Assembly: GCF_021390495.1 (NCBI RefSeq)
Contig: NZ_JAJEJP010000002.1
Location: 2,418,001 to 2,482,000, forward strand
Length of the DNA: 64,000 bases
Reading direction: 5' to 3'
DNA from: Paraburkholderia sp. ZP32-5
Lineage (GTDB): Bacteria; Pseudomonadota; Gammaproteobacteria; Burkholderiales; Burkholderiaceae
Shown here: in pieces, positions 34,375 to 42,775 of the stretch
How the letters are laid out: each line of letters opens with the position of its first letter
Position numbering within the stretch: position 1 is the stretch's first letter
The notes under the pieces: generated by a model
What the model was told of the DNA's origin: nothing
The model's input: the letters and a program-made list of their open reading frames with translations, nothing else
Databases searched by the model: none
Position numbers and translations under genes: made by a program

Positions 34375-36045
34375 ATGGCTGATCAAGACACCACTTCCAC
34401 GTCCTCCGCGACCCCCGGTTACGCGGACCTGCACGACCACATCGCACGCCTCGACGCGGCAGGCTTGCTGTACCGGATCGACGAGCCGGTCAACAAGGAC
34501 ACAGAAATGCATCCGCTCGTGCGCTGGCAGTTCCGCGGCGGCATTCCGGAAGCGGAGCGCAAAGCGTTCCTCTTCACGAATATCGTCGACAGCAAGGGGC
34601 GCAAGTACGACATTCCGGTGATCGTCGGCGGTATCGCCGCGAATCCCGAGATCTACCGCATCGGCATGAACGTGCCGTCGCTCGACGACATCGGCGACGC
34701 GTGGAACCGCGCGATCAACAATCCGCTCCCGCCGGTCGTGGTCGAAAGCGGCCCGGTGCATGACATCGTGATCGAAGGCAAGGACCTCGAAGGTCCGGGC
34801 AATGGCCTCGAATCGCTGCCGCTGCCGATCTCGACGCCGGGCTTCGACGCCGCGCCGTACATGACGATGACCGGCGTGATTTCGCGCGATCCGGAAACCG
34901 GCGTGCAGAACATGGGCACCTATCGCGGCCACCTGAAGTCGCCGACGCGCCTCGGCATGATGATGCTGGTGAACCTGCGCGCGGGCGGTCTCGACCACTG
35001 GCGCAAGTACGCGGCCAAGGGCGAGAAGATGCCGGTCGCGATCGTGCTCGGCGCGCCGCCGGTCGTCGCGTTCCAGGGCCCGCAGAAGCTGCGCCCGAAC
35101 GTCGATGAAATGGCTGTGGCCGGCGCTCTCGCCGGTGCGCCGATCCGCATGGTCAAGGGCCGCACGGTCGATCTGCTGGTGCCGGCCGAAGCGGAAGTGG
35201 TCGTCGAAGGTTACGTCGATCCGAAGTTCCTCGAACCGGAAGGTCCGTTCGGCGAAAGCCACGGCTACGTCGCGCTCGAAGACTACAACATGTCGATCGA
35301 AATCACCGCGATCACGCGCCGCAAGGACGCCGTGCTGACGTCGATCATTTCGCAGGTCACGCCGTCGGAATCGAGCGTGATCAAGCGTCTCGCGTACGAG
35401 CCGATGTTCCTGAGCCATCTGCGCGATCATCTCGGCATCCGCGGCATCAAGAAGGTGTTCCTGCACGAGCCGCTCACCAACCTGCGCCGCTTCGTGTTCC
35501 TGCAGTTCGAGCGCGGTTCGAAGAAGACCGAAATCTGGCGCGCGCTGTACGGCACGATGTCGCTGCAGGCCGCGATCGGCAAGTACGTGATCGCCGTCGA
35601 CGACGACATCGATCCGGATAACGCGGACGCAGTGTTCTGGGCAATGGGCTATCGCTGCAACCCGGTCGAAGACGTGAAGCTGATTTCGTATCGCGAGCAC
35701 GGCCACGGCCCGCGCTCGGACCACGATACGGGCCTCGATTCGGCGATGCTGGTCGACGCGACGATGAAGTACCCGATGCCGCCGCTCGCGCTGCCGAAGA
35801 AGGAATACATGGAGAACGCGAAGGCATTGTGGGAACGCCTCAATCTGCCGAAGCTGAAGCCGGAGTCGCCGTGGTACGGCTACTCGCTCGGCGACTGGAC
35901 CGACGAATGGGACCGCAACGCCGCGCAGGCGACGCGCGGCGAATGGATGCAGCGCGACGAGTCGTACAAGGCCCGCCGCCGTGCCGGCGTCGAGCCGAAC
36001 TCGCCGGTGCGCGGTTACGAGAGTGGCGATCATGACGACGCATAA
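34375..36045 (+). CDS. UbiD-family prenylated-FMN decarboxylase, copy 1
   Basis: A 556-residue UbiD-family (de)carboxylase. The prenyl-FMN and catalytic residues are present: Asn179 and Arg184 in NMGTYR, and Glu289 and Glu294 in EPEGPFGES. Members remove a carboxylate from unsaturated or (hetero)aromatic acids reversibly. Its 3' end overlaps the ubiX gene by 14 bp, so the cofactor-making enzyme is translationally coupled to it. A second, clearly homologous copy lies at 38431. In the proposed pathway one copy would remove the first carboxylate of a dicarboxylate. The substrate is not readable from sequence. Confidence 0.93.
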   Translation: MADQDTTSTSSATPGYADLHDHIARLDAAGLLYRIDEPVNKDTEMHPLVRWQFRGGIPEAERKAFLFTNIVDSKGRKYDIPVIVGGIAANPEIYRIGMNVPSLDDIGDAWNRAINNPLPPVVVESGPVHDIVIEGKDLEGPGNGLESLPLPISTPGFDAAPYMTMTGVISRDPETGVQNMGTYRGHLKSPTRLGMMMLVNLRAGGLDHWRKYAAKGEKMPVAIVLGAPPVVAFQGPQKLRPNVDEMAVAGALAGAPIRMVKGRTVDLLVPAEAEVVVEGYVDPKFLEPEGPFGESHGYVALEDYNMSIEITAITRRKDAVLTSIISQVTPSESSVIKRLAYEPMFLSHLRDHLGIRGIKKVFLHEPLTNLRRFVFLQFERGSKKTEIWRALYGTMSLQAAIGKYVIAVDDDIDPDNADAVFWAMGYRCNPVEDVKLISYREHGHGPRSDHDTGLDSAMLVDATMKYPMPPLALPKKEYMENAKALWERLNLPKLKPESPWYGYSLGDWTDEWDRNAAQATRGEWMQRDESYKARRRAGVEPNSPVRGYESGDHDDA

Positions 36046-36631
36046 CAGCACCCCGGACCGGATCATCGTCGGTATTACCGGCGCGTCCGGTGTGATCTAC
36101 GGGATTCGCGCGCTCGAACTGCTCGCCGAGGCGGGCGTCGAGACGCATCTGGTGATCAGCAAGGCCGCCGAGCTGACGATGACGTACGAGACCGACATCC
36201 GCGCGGCCGATCTGCGAGCGCGCGCGTCGCGCTGGTATTCGGCCGGCGATATCGGCGCGGCGATTTCGTCGGGCTCGTTCAGGACCAAGGGCATGCTGAT
36301 CGTGCCGTGCTCGGTGCGCTCGATGAGCGAAATCGCCACCGGCATCACGAGCTCGCTGATCAGCCGCGCGGCCGACGTCGTGTTGAAGGAGCGCCGCCGT
36401 CTGGTGCTCGGCGTGCGCGAAACGCCGCTGCACGGCGGCCATCTGCGCACGCTGGTGCAACTGTCGGACATGGGCGCGGTCATCGCGCCGATCGTCCCGG
36501 CGTTCTACAACAAGCCGCAGACGATCGACGACATCGTCAATCACACGGTCGGCCGCATGCTCGATCTGTTCGACATCGACGCCGGTGTGGTCAAGCGCTG
36601 GAAAGACCAGCCGGAGCAGCCGGAAGAGTAG
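36032..36631 (+). CDS. ubiX: UbiX-type flavin prenyltransferase
   Basis: A 199-residue flavin prenyltransferase that attaches dimethylallyl to FMN to make the UbiD cofactor. The FMN-binding GITGASGVIYGIRAL, the PCSVRSMSEIATG segment and the RETPLH motif (about 129-134) are all present. The ATG at 36032 overlaps the upstream ubiD by 14 bp; a start further upstream would run deeper into ubiD and lacks support. This is a pathway-dedicated copy, separate from the housekeeping ubiquinone gene expected elsewhere in the genome. Confidence 0.93.
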   Translation: MTTHNSTPDRIIVGITGASGVIYGIRALELLAEAGVETHLVISKAAELTMTYETDIRAADLRARASRWYSAGDIGAAISSGSFRTKGMLIVPCSVRSMSEIATGITSSLISRAADVVLKERRRLVLGVRETPLHGGHLRTLVQLSDMGAVIAPIVPAFYNKPQTIDDIVNHTVGRMLDLFDIDAGVVKRWKDQPEQPEE

Positions 36632-36745
36632 CCGTGCCGCAGTAATGGCGCGGTAATGGCTCGGTAACTCGGGCACCGCGCCGCTATCACCCACTTCACA
36701 GGACCGCCGCGCCACGCGCGCCGGCGGCCCCTCTTTGCGACGACC

Positions 36746-38218
36746 ATGACTGAATCCAATCTGCTGTCCCGGCTCGCCGATCCGAGCCTGTTGCGCACGC
36801 TCGCCTATGTCGACGGCGCATGGTGCGGCGCCGACGATGCGCGCACGTTCGCCGTCGACGATCCCGCCACCGGCGAGACCCTCGCCAACGTCCCGCTGAT
36901 GACCGGCGCCGAAACGCGTCGCGCGATCGAAGCCGGCGAACGCGCGCAGCGCGGCTGGCGCGCGCTCACCGCGGCGCAACGCGCGGCGATCCTGAAGCGC
37001 TGGCACGCGCTGATGGTCGCGAGCACGGACGACCTCGCCGTGATCATGTCGGCCGAGCAAGGCAAGCCGCTCGCCGAAGCGAAAGGCGAAATCGGCTATG
37101 CGGCATCCTTTATCGAATGGTTCGCCGAGCAGGCCAAACGGATCGACGGCGATGTGCTCGCGTCGCCGGCCGCCGACAAGCGCATGCTGGTAACGAAAGA
37201 GCCGATCGGCGTCTGCGCCGCGATCACGCCGTGGAACTTCCCGGCCGCGATGATCACGCGCAAGGTCGCGCCGGCCCTCGCCGCAGGCTGCGCGATGATC
37301 GTCAAGCCCGCTGAAGCCACGCCGCTGTCGGCGCTCGCGCTGGCCGAACTCGCGCATCGCGCGGGCGTGCCGGCCGGCGTGTTCAGCGTCGTCGTCGGCG
37401 ACCCGCGCGCGATCGGCGCGGAGATGACCAGCAACCCGATCGTGCGCAAGCTGTCGTTCACCGGCTCGACGCCGGTGGGCCGTCTGCTGATGAGCCAGTG
37501 CGCGCCGACCGTCAAGAAGCTGTCGCTCGAACTCGGCGGCAATGCGCCGTTCATCGTGTTCGACGATGCCGACCTCGATGCGGCCGTCGAAGGCGCGCTC
37601 GCGTCGAAGTACCGCAATGCCGGCCAAACCTGCGTCTGCACGAACCGCTTCTACGTGCAGGACGGCGTGTATGACGCGTTCGCCGAGAAATTCGCGGCGG
37701 CGGTCGCCCGTATCAAGGTCGGCAACGGCTTCGAGAACGGCGTCACGCAAGGCCCGCTGATCAACGAAGCCGCGGTCGAGAAGGTCGAAGCGCATATCGC
37801 CGACGCGGTCGAGCACGGCGCTCGCGTGCTGACCGGCGGTGCGCGTCATACGGCCGGCAAGCTGTTCTTCGAACCGACCGTGGTCGGCGACGTCACCGCA
37901 TCGATGCGCTTTGCGACCGAAGAAACCTTTGGCCCGGTTGCGCCGCTGTTCCGCTTCCACGAAGAACAGGAAGCCATCGCCGCGGCCAACGCGACCGAGT
38001 TCGGTCTCGCCGCCTACTTCTTCAGCCGCGACATGGCGCGCGTCTGGCGCGTGTCCGAAGCGCTCGAATACGGCATGGTCGGCATCAATACCGGCCTGAT
38101 CTCGAATGAAGTCGCGCCGTTCGGCGGCGTCAAGCAATCGGGTCTCGGCCGCGAAGGCTCGAAGTACGGCATCGAGGAATACCTCGAGATCAAGTATCTG
38201 TGCATGGGCGGTCTCTGA
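36746..38218 (+). CDS. NAD(P)-dependent aldehyde dehydrogenase, succinate-semialdehyde type
   Basis: A 490-residue aldehyde dehydrogenase of the GabD/SSADH type. Landmarks are TPWNFP (Asn164), LELGGNAPF (Glu262) and the nucleophile Cys296 in RNAGQTCVCTNRFYV; the C-terminal PFGGVKQSGLGREGSKYGI is characteristic of succinate and glutarate semialdehyde dehydrogenases. It would oxidise the open-chain semialdehyde at the end of the pathway to a dicarboxylate that enters central metabolism. It lies between the two ubiD genes, 114 bp after ubiX, and is followed by a 212-bp gap with its own promoter elements. Confidence 0.9.
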   Translation: MTESNLLSRLADPSLLRTLAYVDGAWCGADDARTFAVDDPATGETLANVPLMTGAETRRAIEAGERAQRGWRALTAAQRAAILKRWHALMVASTDDLAVIMSAEQGKPLAEAKGEIGYAASFIEWFAEQAKRIDGDVLASPAADKRMLVTKEPIGVCAAITPWNFPAAMITRKVAPALAAGCAMIVKPAEATPLSALALAELAHRAGVPAGVFSVVVGDPRAIGAEMTSNPIVRKLSFTGSTPVGRLLMSQCAPTVKKLSLELGGNAPFIVFDDADLDAAVEGALASKYRNAGQTCVCTNRFYVQDGVYDAFAEKFAAAVARIKVGNGFENGVTQGPLINEAAVEKVEAHIADAVEHGARVLTGGARHTAGKLFFEPTVVGDVTASMRFATEETFGPVAPLFRFHEEQEAIAAANATEFGLAAYFFSRDMARVWRVSEALEYGMVGINTGLISNEVAPFGGVKQSGLGREGSKYGIEEYLEIKYLCMGGL

Positions 38219-38350
38219 GCGACGCCGCTTCGGTAACAGGCCGACACCTTGCCAACAGCGGGATTCGTGATCCCCACGCGCCGCCCGGCAGTCGTTGGAC
38301 AGCAGTCCGACGGCGCCGGGCCGTCGCGCATCGGTCGGTGAAGCCACGCG

Positions 38351-38385
38351 TTGACACTCGTAATACTGCTATGCAATCATACAAT
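38351..38385 (+). promoter_or_regulatory. Internal promoter region with tandem ATRCAAT half-sites
   Basis: A TTGACA (38351-38356) is followed by ATGCAAT (38371-38377) and ATACAAT (38379-38385) in tandem, upstream of the second ubiD. The half-sites match those at 26310 and 27352. This suggests that the ubiD2-MFS-xdhC part has its own start under the same GntR regulator. No clear -10 at consensus spacing. Confidence 0.55.
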
Positions 38386-38430
38386 CACACCGATTTACCC
38401 ATCCGCTGGGTCTCATTTTAAGGAGACAGA

Positions 38431-40095
38431 ATGTCATCATCGACTCAAGATCTTTCGCGCACGGCGCCTGCCGGCGGTGCGCCGCGCGACTTGCAGGAAC
38501 ATATCGCCCGGCTCGAAGCCAAGGGCCTCCTGACCCGCATCGAGCGGCCGATCAACAAGGACACGGAACTGCACCCGCTGGCACGCTGGCAGTTCCAGGG
38601 CGGCCTGCACGAAGATCAGCGCCGCGCTTTCCTGTTCACCAATGTGGTGGACGGCGAGGGCAACAGCTATGACATCCCGGTGCTGATCGGCGGCCTCGCG
38701 GCTTCGCCGGAAATCTATGCAACGGGCCTCGGCCTGCCGGTCGAGCAGATCGGCAAGGTGTGGATGGACGCGATCAACGAACCCGTCCCGCCGGTCATGA
38801 CGGAAACCGCGGCGTGCCAGGAAGTCGTGATCACCGGCGACGAGCTGAAGACCCGCGGTCTGTCGCGTCTGCCGGTGCCGGTTTCGACGCCGGGTTTCGA
38901 CTGCGCCCCCTACCTGACCGCAACGCTGTGCGTAACGAAAGATCCCGAGAGCGGCGTCCAGAACATGGGCACGTACCGCGCGGCGCTGAAAGCCGAAGAC
39001 CGGCTGGGCGTGCGTATGGCGAGCCGTCTGTCGGGCGCCGGCGGTTATCTGCACTGGGAAAAATATCGCGCCAAGGGCGAGAAGATGCCGTGCGCGATCG
39101 TGCTCGGCTGCGCGCCGGCCGTGCTGTTCACCGGCCCGCAGAAGCTGCAGATCGACCAGGATGAAATGGCGGTTGCCGGCGGCCTGATGCGCGCGCCGGT
39201 CGACGTCGTGCGCTGCAAGACCATCGATCTCGTGGTCCCGGCCGACGCCGAAATCGTCATCGAAGGCCTGATCGACACCGATGCGCTGGAGCCGGAAGGT
39301 CCGTTCGGCGAAAGCCACGGCCATATCGCGCTCGAAGACTACAACATGTCGATGCACGTCACCGCGATCACGATGAAGAAGAAGCCGGTCTTCGTGTCGA
39401 TCATCAGCCAGGTGACGCCGAGCGAAAGCTCGGTGCTGAAGAAGGTGGCTTACGAGCCGCTGTACCTCGAGCATCTGCAGAAGGTGATGGGCGTGCGTGG
39501 CGTCAAGCGCGTGGTGATGCATGAGCCGCTGACCAACCTGCGCAAGGTGATCTTCGTTCAGTTCGCCCGTAAAACGCCGCAGGCTGAAGTCTGGCGCGGC
39601 CTGCAAGGCGCGGCGACGCTGCAGGCGCAGTGCGGCAAGCTGGTCATCGCGGTCTCCGAAGACATCAACCCGGAAAATGCCGACGCCGTGTTCTGGTCGC
39701 TCGCCTATCGTTCGGACTTCACGCACGACGTGCACGTGACGCCGTATCGGGCCAGCGGGCACGGCCCGAAGTCCGGTCGCGCGCCGCTCGAAAGCACGCT
39801 GCTGATCGACGCCACGCTGAAGCACGACATGCCGCCGCTGGCTTTGCCGACGGAGCCGTACATGACGGCCGCGCGCAAGATCTGGGAGGAGCTGAACCTG
39901 CCGGGCCTCACGCCGCAATCGCCGTGGCACGGCTATCACCTCGGCGACTGGGACAAGCGCTGGGATGAGTATGCAGAGGCAGCCACTTCGGGCGGCTGGC
40001 GCGAAACCGGCGAGCGTACGTGGGCCAACCGGCGCGGCGGCGTGAAACCGGAAACGCCGGTTCGCGAAGCTTCGGGTGGTGGTCACGGCGAGTAA
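38431..40095 (+). CDS. UbiD-family prenylated-FMN decarboxylase, copy 2
   Basis: A 554-residue UbiD-family decarboxylase that aligns with copy 1 from end to end without large gaps. Prenyl-FMN and catalytic residues are conserved: Asn178 and Arg183 in NMGTYR, Glu289 and Glu294 in EPEGPFGES. Differences cluster in the N-terminal third and around residues 195-210 (ASRLSGAGGYLHWEKY against NLRAGGLDHWRKY), so the two may have different substrates or form a mixed oligomer. AAGGAG precedes the ATG. It shares the ubiX made upstream and begins a sub-operon with the MFS carrier 57 bp downstream. Confidence 0.93.
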   Translation: MSSSTQDLSRTAPAGGAPRDLQEHIARLEAKGLLTRIERPINKDTELHPLARWQFQGGLHEDQRRAFLFTNVVDGEGNSYDIPVLIGGLAASPEIYATGLGLPVEQIGKVWMDAINEPVPPVMTETAACQEVVITGDELKTRGLSRLPVPVSTPGFDCAPYLTATLCVTKDPESGVQNMGTYRAALKAEDRLGVRMASRLSGAGGYLHWEKYRAKGEKMPCAIVLGCAPAVLFTGPQKLQIDQDEMAVAGGLMRAPVDVVRCKTIDLVVPADAEIVIEGLIDTDALEPEGPFGESHGHIALEDYNMSMHVTAITMKKKPVFVSIISQVTPSESSVLKKVAYEPLYLEHLQKVMGVRGVKRVVMHEPLTNLRKVIFVQFARKTPQAEVWRGLQGAATLQAQCGKLVIAVSEDINPENADAVFWSLAYRSDFTHDVHVTPYRASGHGPKSGRAPLESTLLIDATLKHDMPPLALPTEPYMTAARKIWEELNLPGLTPQSPWHGYHLGDWDKRWDEYAEAATSGGWRETGERTWANRRGGVKPETPVREASGGGHGE

Positions 40096-40152
40096 GCGCC
40101 AACGCGCCTGCTGAATGTCAATAACCCTGGAGCAGAGGCATCTGGAGACTCC

Positions 40153-41511
40153 ATGACTCAAAACAATACTGTCGATATCGCTGACGTCGTCGAGACGCAG
40201 GAACGAAGCTGGTTCACCATCACCCTCTTCGTTCTGTGCGCCCTCGTGATGCTGGCGGATGGCTTCGACAACCAGGCTTTGAATTACGCCGCCCCTCGCA
40301 TCATCAAGGAGTGGGGCATCAACCGTGCGTTGATGACGCCGGTGTTCAACATCAGCATCATCGGCTGGATGGCCGGTTCGGTCGTGTTCGCGATGCTGGC
40401 CGACCGTATCGGCCGGCGGCGCGCGATCCTGATGGCGACCGCGCTGTTCGGCGCGTTCACCTTCGCCGTACCGTTCGCCCACAACCTGGTCGAACTGTCG
40501 ATCCTGCGCTTCTGCGCGGCGCTCGGCATCGGCGGCGGTATGCCGATGGCGGTGTCGCTGATCACGGACTACGCGCGCTCGGGTAAGCGGGCGTTGATCA
40601 TCACGCTGCTCTACCTCGGCTACACCGCCGGTTCGGCCGGCGGCGGCCTGCTCGCGGCGGAGATCATTCCGGCCTACGGCTGGCGCTCGGTGTTCTACGT
40701 CGGTGGTGCGGGCGCCGTGCTGGTGATGCTCGCTCTGTTCGCCGGCCTGCCTGAATCGATCCGTTACCTCGCCCTGCGCAAGCCCAACAGCGAGCGCATC
40801 CTCGGCTATGCACGCAGGCTCAAGCCCAGCGCGCATTTCGCGGACGGCACGCGCTTCACGATTCAGGAGCAGGTGCGCACGGGTGTGCCGGTGGGTCACC
40901 TGTTCACCGAAGGCCGCTCGGCGATGACCATCTTCCTGTGGCTGGGGCTGGGGCTGTCGTTCGTCACCCACTTCTTCCTGTCGCAGTGGATGACGACGCT
41001 GCTGTCGGACCAGATCGGCTATGCGAATGCAGCCCGCAGCCAGGCGCTGTTCCAGCTTGGCGCCGGCTTCAGCTGGTTCTTCGGCTGGATGATCGACAAG
41101 AAGGGCCTGAAGGTGATGACGCTGACGATGATCCTCGGCGCGATTCCGGTGGCGGCACTCGGCGTGGCAGTCGGTTCGGGTGCCAGCCTGACGATGATGA
41201 TGGCGATGGCTTCGGGTCTGCTGGTGCTGGGCGGCAATATCGGCCTCAACGCAGTATCGAGCATGATCTATCCGACCTTCATCCGTTCGACCGCGACCGG
41301 CGCATCGTTCGCGGTGGCGCGCATCGGGGCCATCATCGGCCCGCTGCTCGCCGGTCTGCTGATCGCCGTCGGCACGCCGATCGGCACGATCTTCCTGCTC
41401 GGCGCGCTGCCGCTGCTGGCCTCCGGTATCGCGTGCTTCATGCTGAACCGGACCATCACGCCGGAAGCAGCGAAGGAAATGTCGTTGCGCTCGGCACTGT
41501 CGCGGCATTAA
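40153..41511 (+). CDS. MFS aromatic-acid:H+ symporter (AAHS) type
   Basis: A 452-residue twelve-helix carrier of the aromatic acid:H+ symporter family (PcaK/VanK/BenK-like). Helix 1 carries ADGFDNQALNYAAPRI, the equivalent of the family's DGxD motif; loop 2-3 is MLADRIGRRRAIL and helix 4-5 contains GIGGGMPMAVSLITDY. It should import an aromatic or heteroaromatic carboxylate. A GGAG site lies just before the ATG. It follows the second ubiD by 57 bp and is followed by a UUCG-capped hairpin, so it is likely the main uptake protein of this pathway. Confidence 0.9.
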   Translation: MTQNNTVDIADVVETQERSWFTITLFVLCALVMLADGFDNQALNYAAPRIIKEWGINRALMTPVFNISIIGWMAGSVVFAMLADRIGRRRAILMATALFGAFTFAVPFAHNLVELSILRFCAALGIGGGMPMAVSLITDYARSGKRALIITLLYLGYTAGSAGGGLLAAEIIPAYGWRSVFYVGGAGAVLVMLALFAGLPESIRYLALRKPNSERILGYARRLKPSAHFADGTRFTIQEQVRTGVPVGHLFTEGRSAMTIFLWLGLGLSFVTHFFLSQWMTTLLSDQIGYANAARSQALFQLGAGFSWFFGWMIDKKGLKVMTLTMILGAIPVAALGVAVGSGASLTMMMAMASGLLVLGGNIGLNAVSSMIYPTFIRSTATGASFAVARIGAIIGPLLAGLLIAVGTPIGTIFLLGALPLLASGIACFMLNRTITPEAAKEMSLRSALSRH

Positions 41512-41520
41512 AGCACTAAG

Positions 41521-41538
41521 GGGCTTCTTCGGAAGCCC
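41521..41538 (+). other. UUCG-tetraloop hairpin between the MFS carrier and XdhC genes
   Basis: GGGCTTC-TTCG-GAAGCCC is a perfect 7-bp stem with an exceptionally stable tetraloop, 9 bp after the MFS stop. No T-run follows, so it is more likely an mRNA-stabilising or partial attenuation element than a full terminator. It would lower expression of the maturation gene relative to the carrier. Confidence 0.6.
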
Positions 41539-41573
41539 AACTTAAGGGTCAACGCAACCACCCGGTCATTTTC

Positions 41574-42611
41574 ATGGATAGCGTCAATCTCGAAGTACTG
41601 AAGGCAAGCGTTCGCTGGATCGACAGCGGACGTCGCGTGCTGCTCGTCACCGTCGTCAAGACGTGGGGCTCGTCGCCGCGGCCCGAAGGATCGATGCTGG
41701 CAATCTGTGAAGACGGCTCGGTGGTGGGCTCGGTATCCGGCGGCTGCATCGAGGACGATCTGATCGACCGCGTGCGGCAACTGGGTATCGAGCAGACCCG
41801 CCCTGAAGTCATGAAATACGGCATCTCCGCCGACGAAGCACATCGCTTCGGCTTGCCGTGCGGCGGCACGATCGAGCTGGTGCTCGAACCGCTGACACGC
41901 GCGAGCGGCATCGACGAATTGTGCCGCCGCGTGATCGCCGGACAGCTCACCGCCCGCTCGCTGGATATGGCGAGCGGCACGGTGAAGCTCGTGCCGGCCC
42001 ACTCTACTGAAGGCGTCGATTTCGATGGCCGCCGGCTGCTGACCATTCACGGTCCGCGTTACCGGATGCTCGTGATCGGTGCCGGTCAACTGTCGAGCTA
42101 TCTTTGCCAGATCGCACTCGGACTCGACTATCAGGTGACCGTCTGCGATCCGCGCGAAGAGTACACGGACACGTGGCACGTTCCGGGCACGACGCTCGTG
42201 CGTACGATGCCGGACGACGCCGTGCTCGACATGAAGCTCGACGAACGCTGCGCGGTCATTGCGCTGACGCACGACCCGAAGCTCGACGATCTCGCGTTGA
42301 TGGAAGCCGTCAAAACGCGCGCCTTCTACGTTGGCGCGCTGGGCTCGCGCCGCAACAATGCGGCACGACGCGAGCGGCTCGAAACGCACTTCGATCTGAA
42401 CAAGGATGAACTGGGCCGCTTGCGTGGGCCCGTTGGCATTTATATCGGCAGCCGTACGCCGCCGGAGATCGCAGTGTCGATACTGGCCGAAGTAACAGCG
42501 GTGAAGAACGGTGTCGCATTGCCAGGGGAATTCCGGATCGAGCAGGCAAAAACAATGCTCGATATAGCGGTGGATGAGCAGACGAGTTGCGCCATTACGA
42601 CGCGTCACTGA
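41574..42611 (+). CDS. XdhC/CoxI-family molybdenum cofactor insertion protein
   Basis: A 345-residue XdhC-family protein. The N-terminal XdhC_CoxI domain shows KTWGSSPRPEGSMLA, GSVSGGCIEDDL and GLPCGGTIELVL with the conserved Cys; the C-terminal Rossmann domain starts RMLVIGAGQLSSYL and ends GPVGIYIGSRTPPEIAVSIL. XdhC binds and delivers the sulfurated molybdenum cofactor to xanthine-dehydrogenase-family enzymes. It should mature the hydroxylase encoded at 29656-33433, from which it is separated by 8 kb. Its ribosome site is weak, consistent with a low need. Confidence 0.9.
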   Translation: MDSVNLEVLKASVRWIDSGRRVLLVTVVKTWGSSPRPEGSMLAICEDGSVVGSVSGGCIEDDLIDRVRQLGIEQTRPEVMKYGISADEAHRFGLPCGGTIELVLEPLTRASGIDELCRRVIAGQLTARSLDMASGTVKLVPAHSTEGVDFDGRRLLTIHGPRYRMLVIGAGQLSSYLCQIALGLDYQVTVCDPREEYTDTWHVPGTTLVRTMPDDAVLDMKLDERCAVIALTHDPKLDDLALMEAVKTRAFYVGALGSRRNNAARRERLETHFDLNKDELGRLRGPVGIYIGSRTPPEIAVSILAEVTAVKNGVALPGEFRIEQAKTMLDIAVDEQTSCAITTRH

Positions 42612-42723
42612 TTCACGCAAATAGTACTAATTTCGCGATAAGATCGCGCCGCGATTCGGATCGTGGACAACCTCGCGAACGGGAGTAGCGGGGCTTGCAG
42701 TAGAAACTCAGACTGATAGAAAT

Positions 42724-42742
42724 TCAGACTGCTTCAGTCTGA
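42724..42742. promoter_or_regulatory. TCAGACTG-CTT-CAGTCTGA dyad upstream of the chemoreceptor
   Basis: A perfect 8/3/8 inverted repeat 33 bp before the chemoreceptor start, with another TCAGACTGA-like copy just upstream (about 42708-42716). A second hairpin CGCGAT-AAG-ATCGCG lies at 42634-42648, after xdhC. The dyad may bind a regulator of the receptor. Confidence 0.5.
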
Positions 42743-42775
42743 TCAGACCAAACCAAATAATAAACGGGGGACACC

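Noticed and set aside
35840..38347. An 835-codon antisense open frame over ubiX and the dehydrogenase
   Set aside because: Shadow of genes with full catalytic motifs; no ribosome site or homology-like pattern.
38437..41508. A 1023-codon antisense open frame across ubiD2 and the MFS carrier
   Set aside because: It spans two well-supported genes and their gap, has no motif and is biased to Arg, His, Gln and Asp, as expected of a shadow.
27441..42611. Canonical HMF/furoate (hmfABCDE) cluster
   Set aside because: UbiD, UbiX and Mo hydroxylase match in kind, but there is no furoyl-CoA synthetase, and the PcaC/PcaD-like pair is extra. I propose only a related chemistry.
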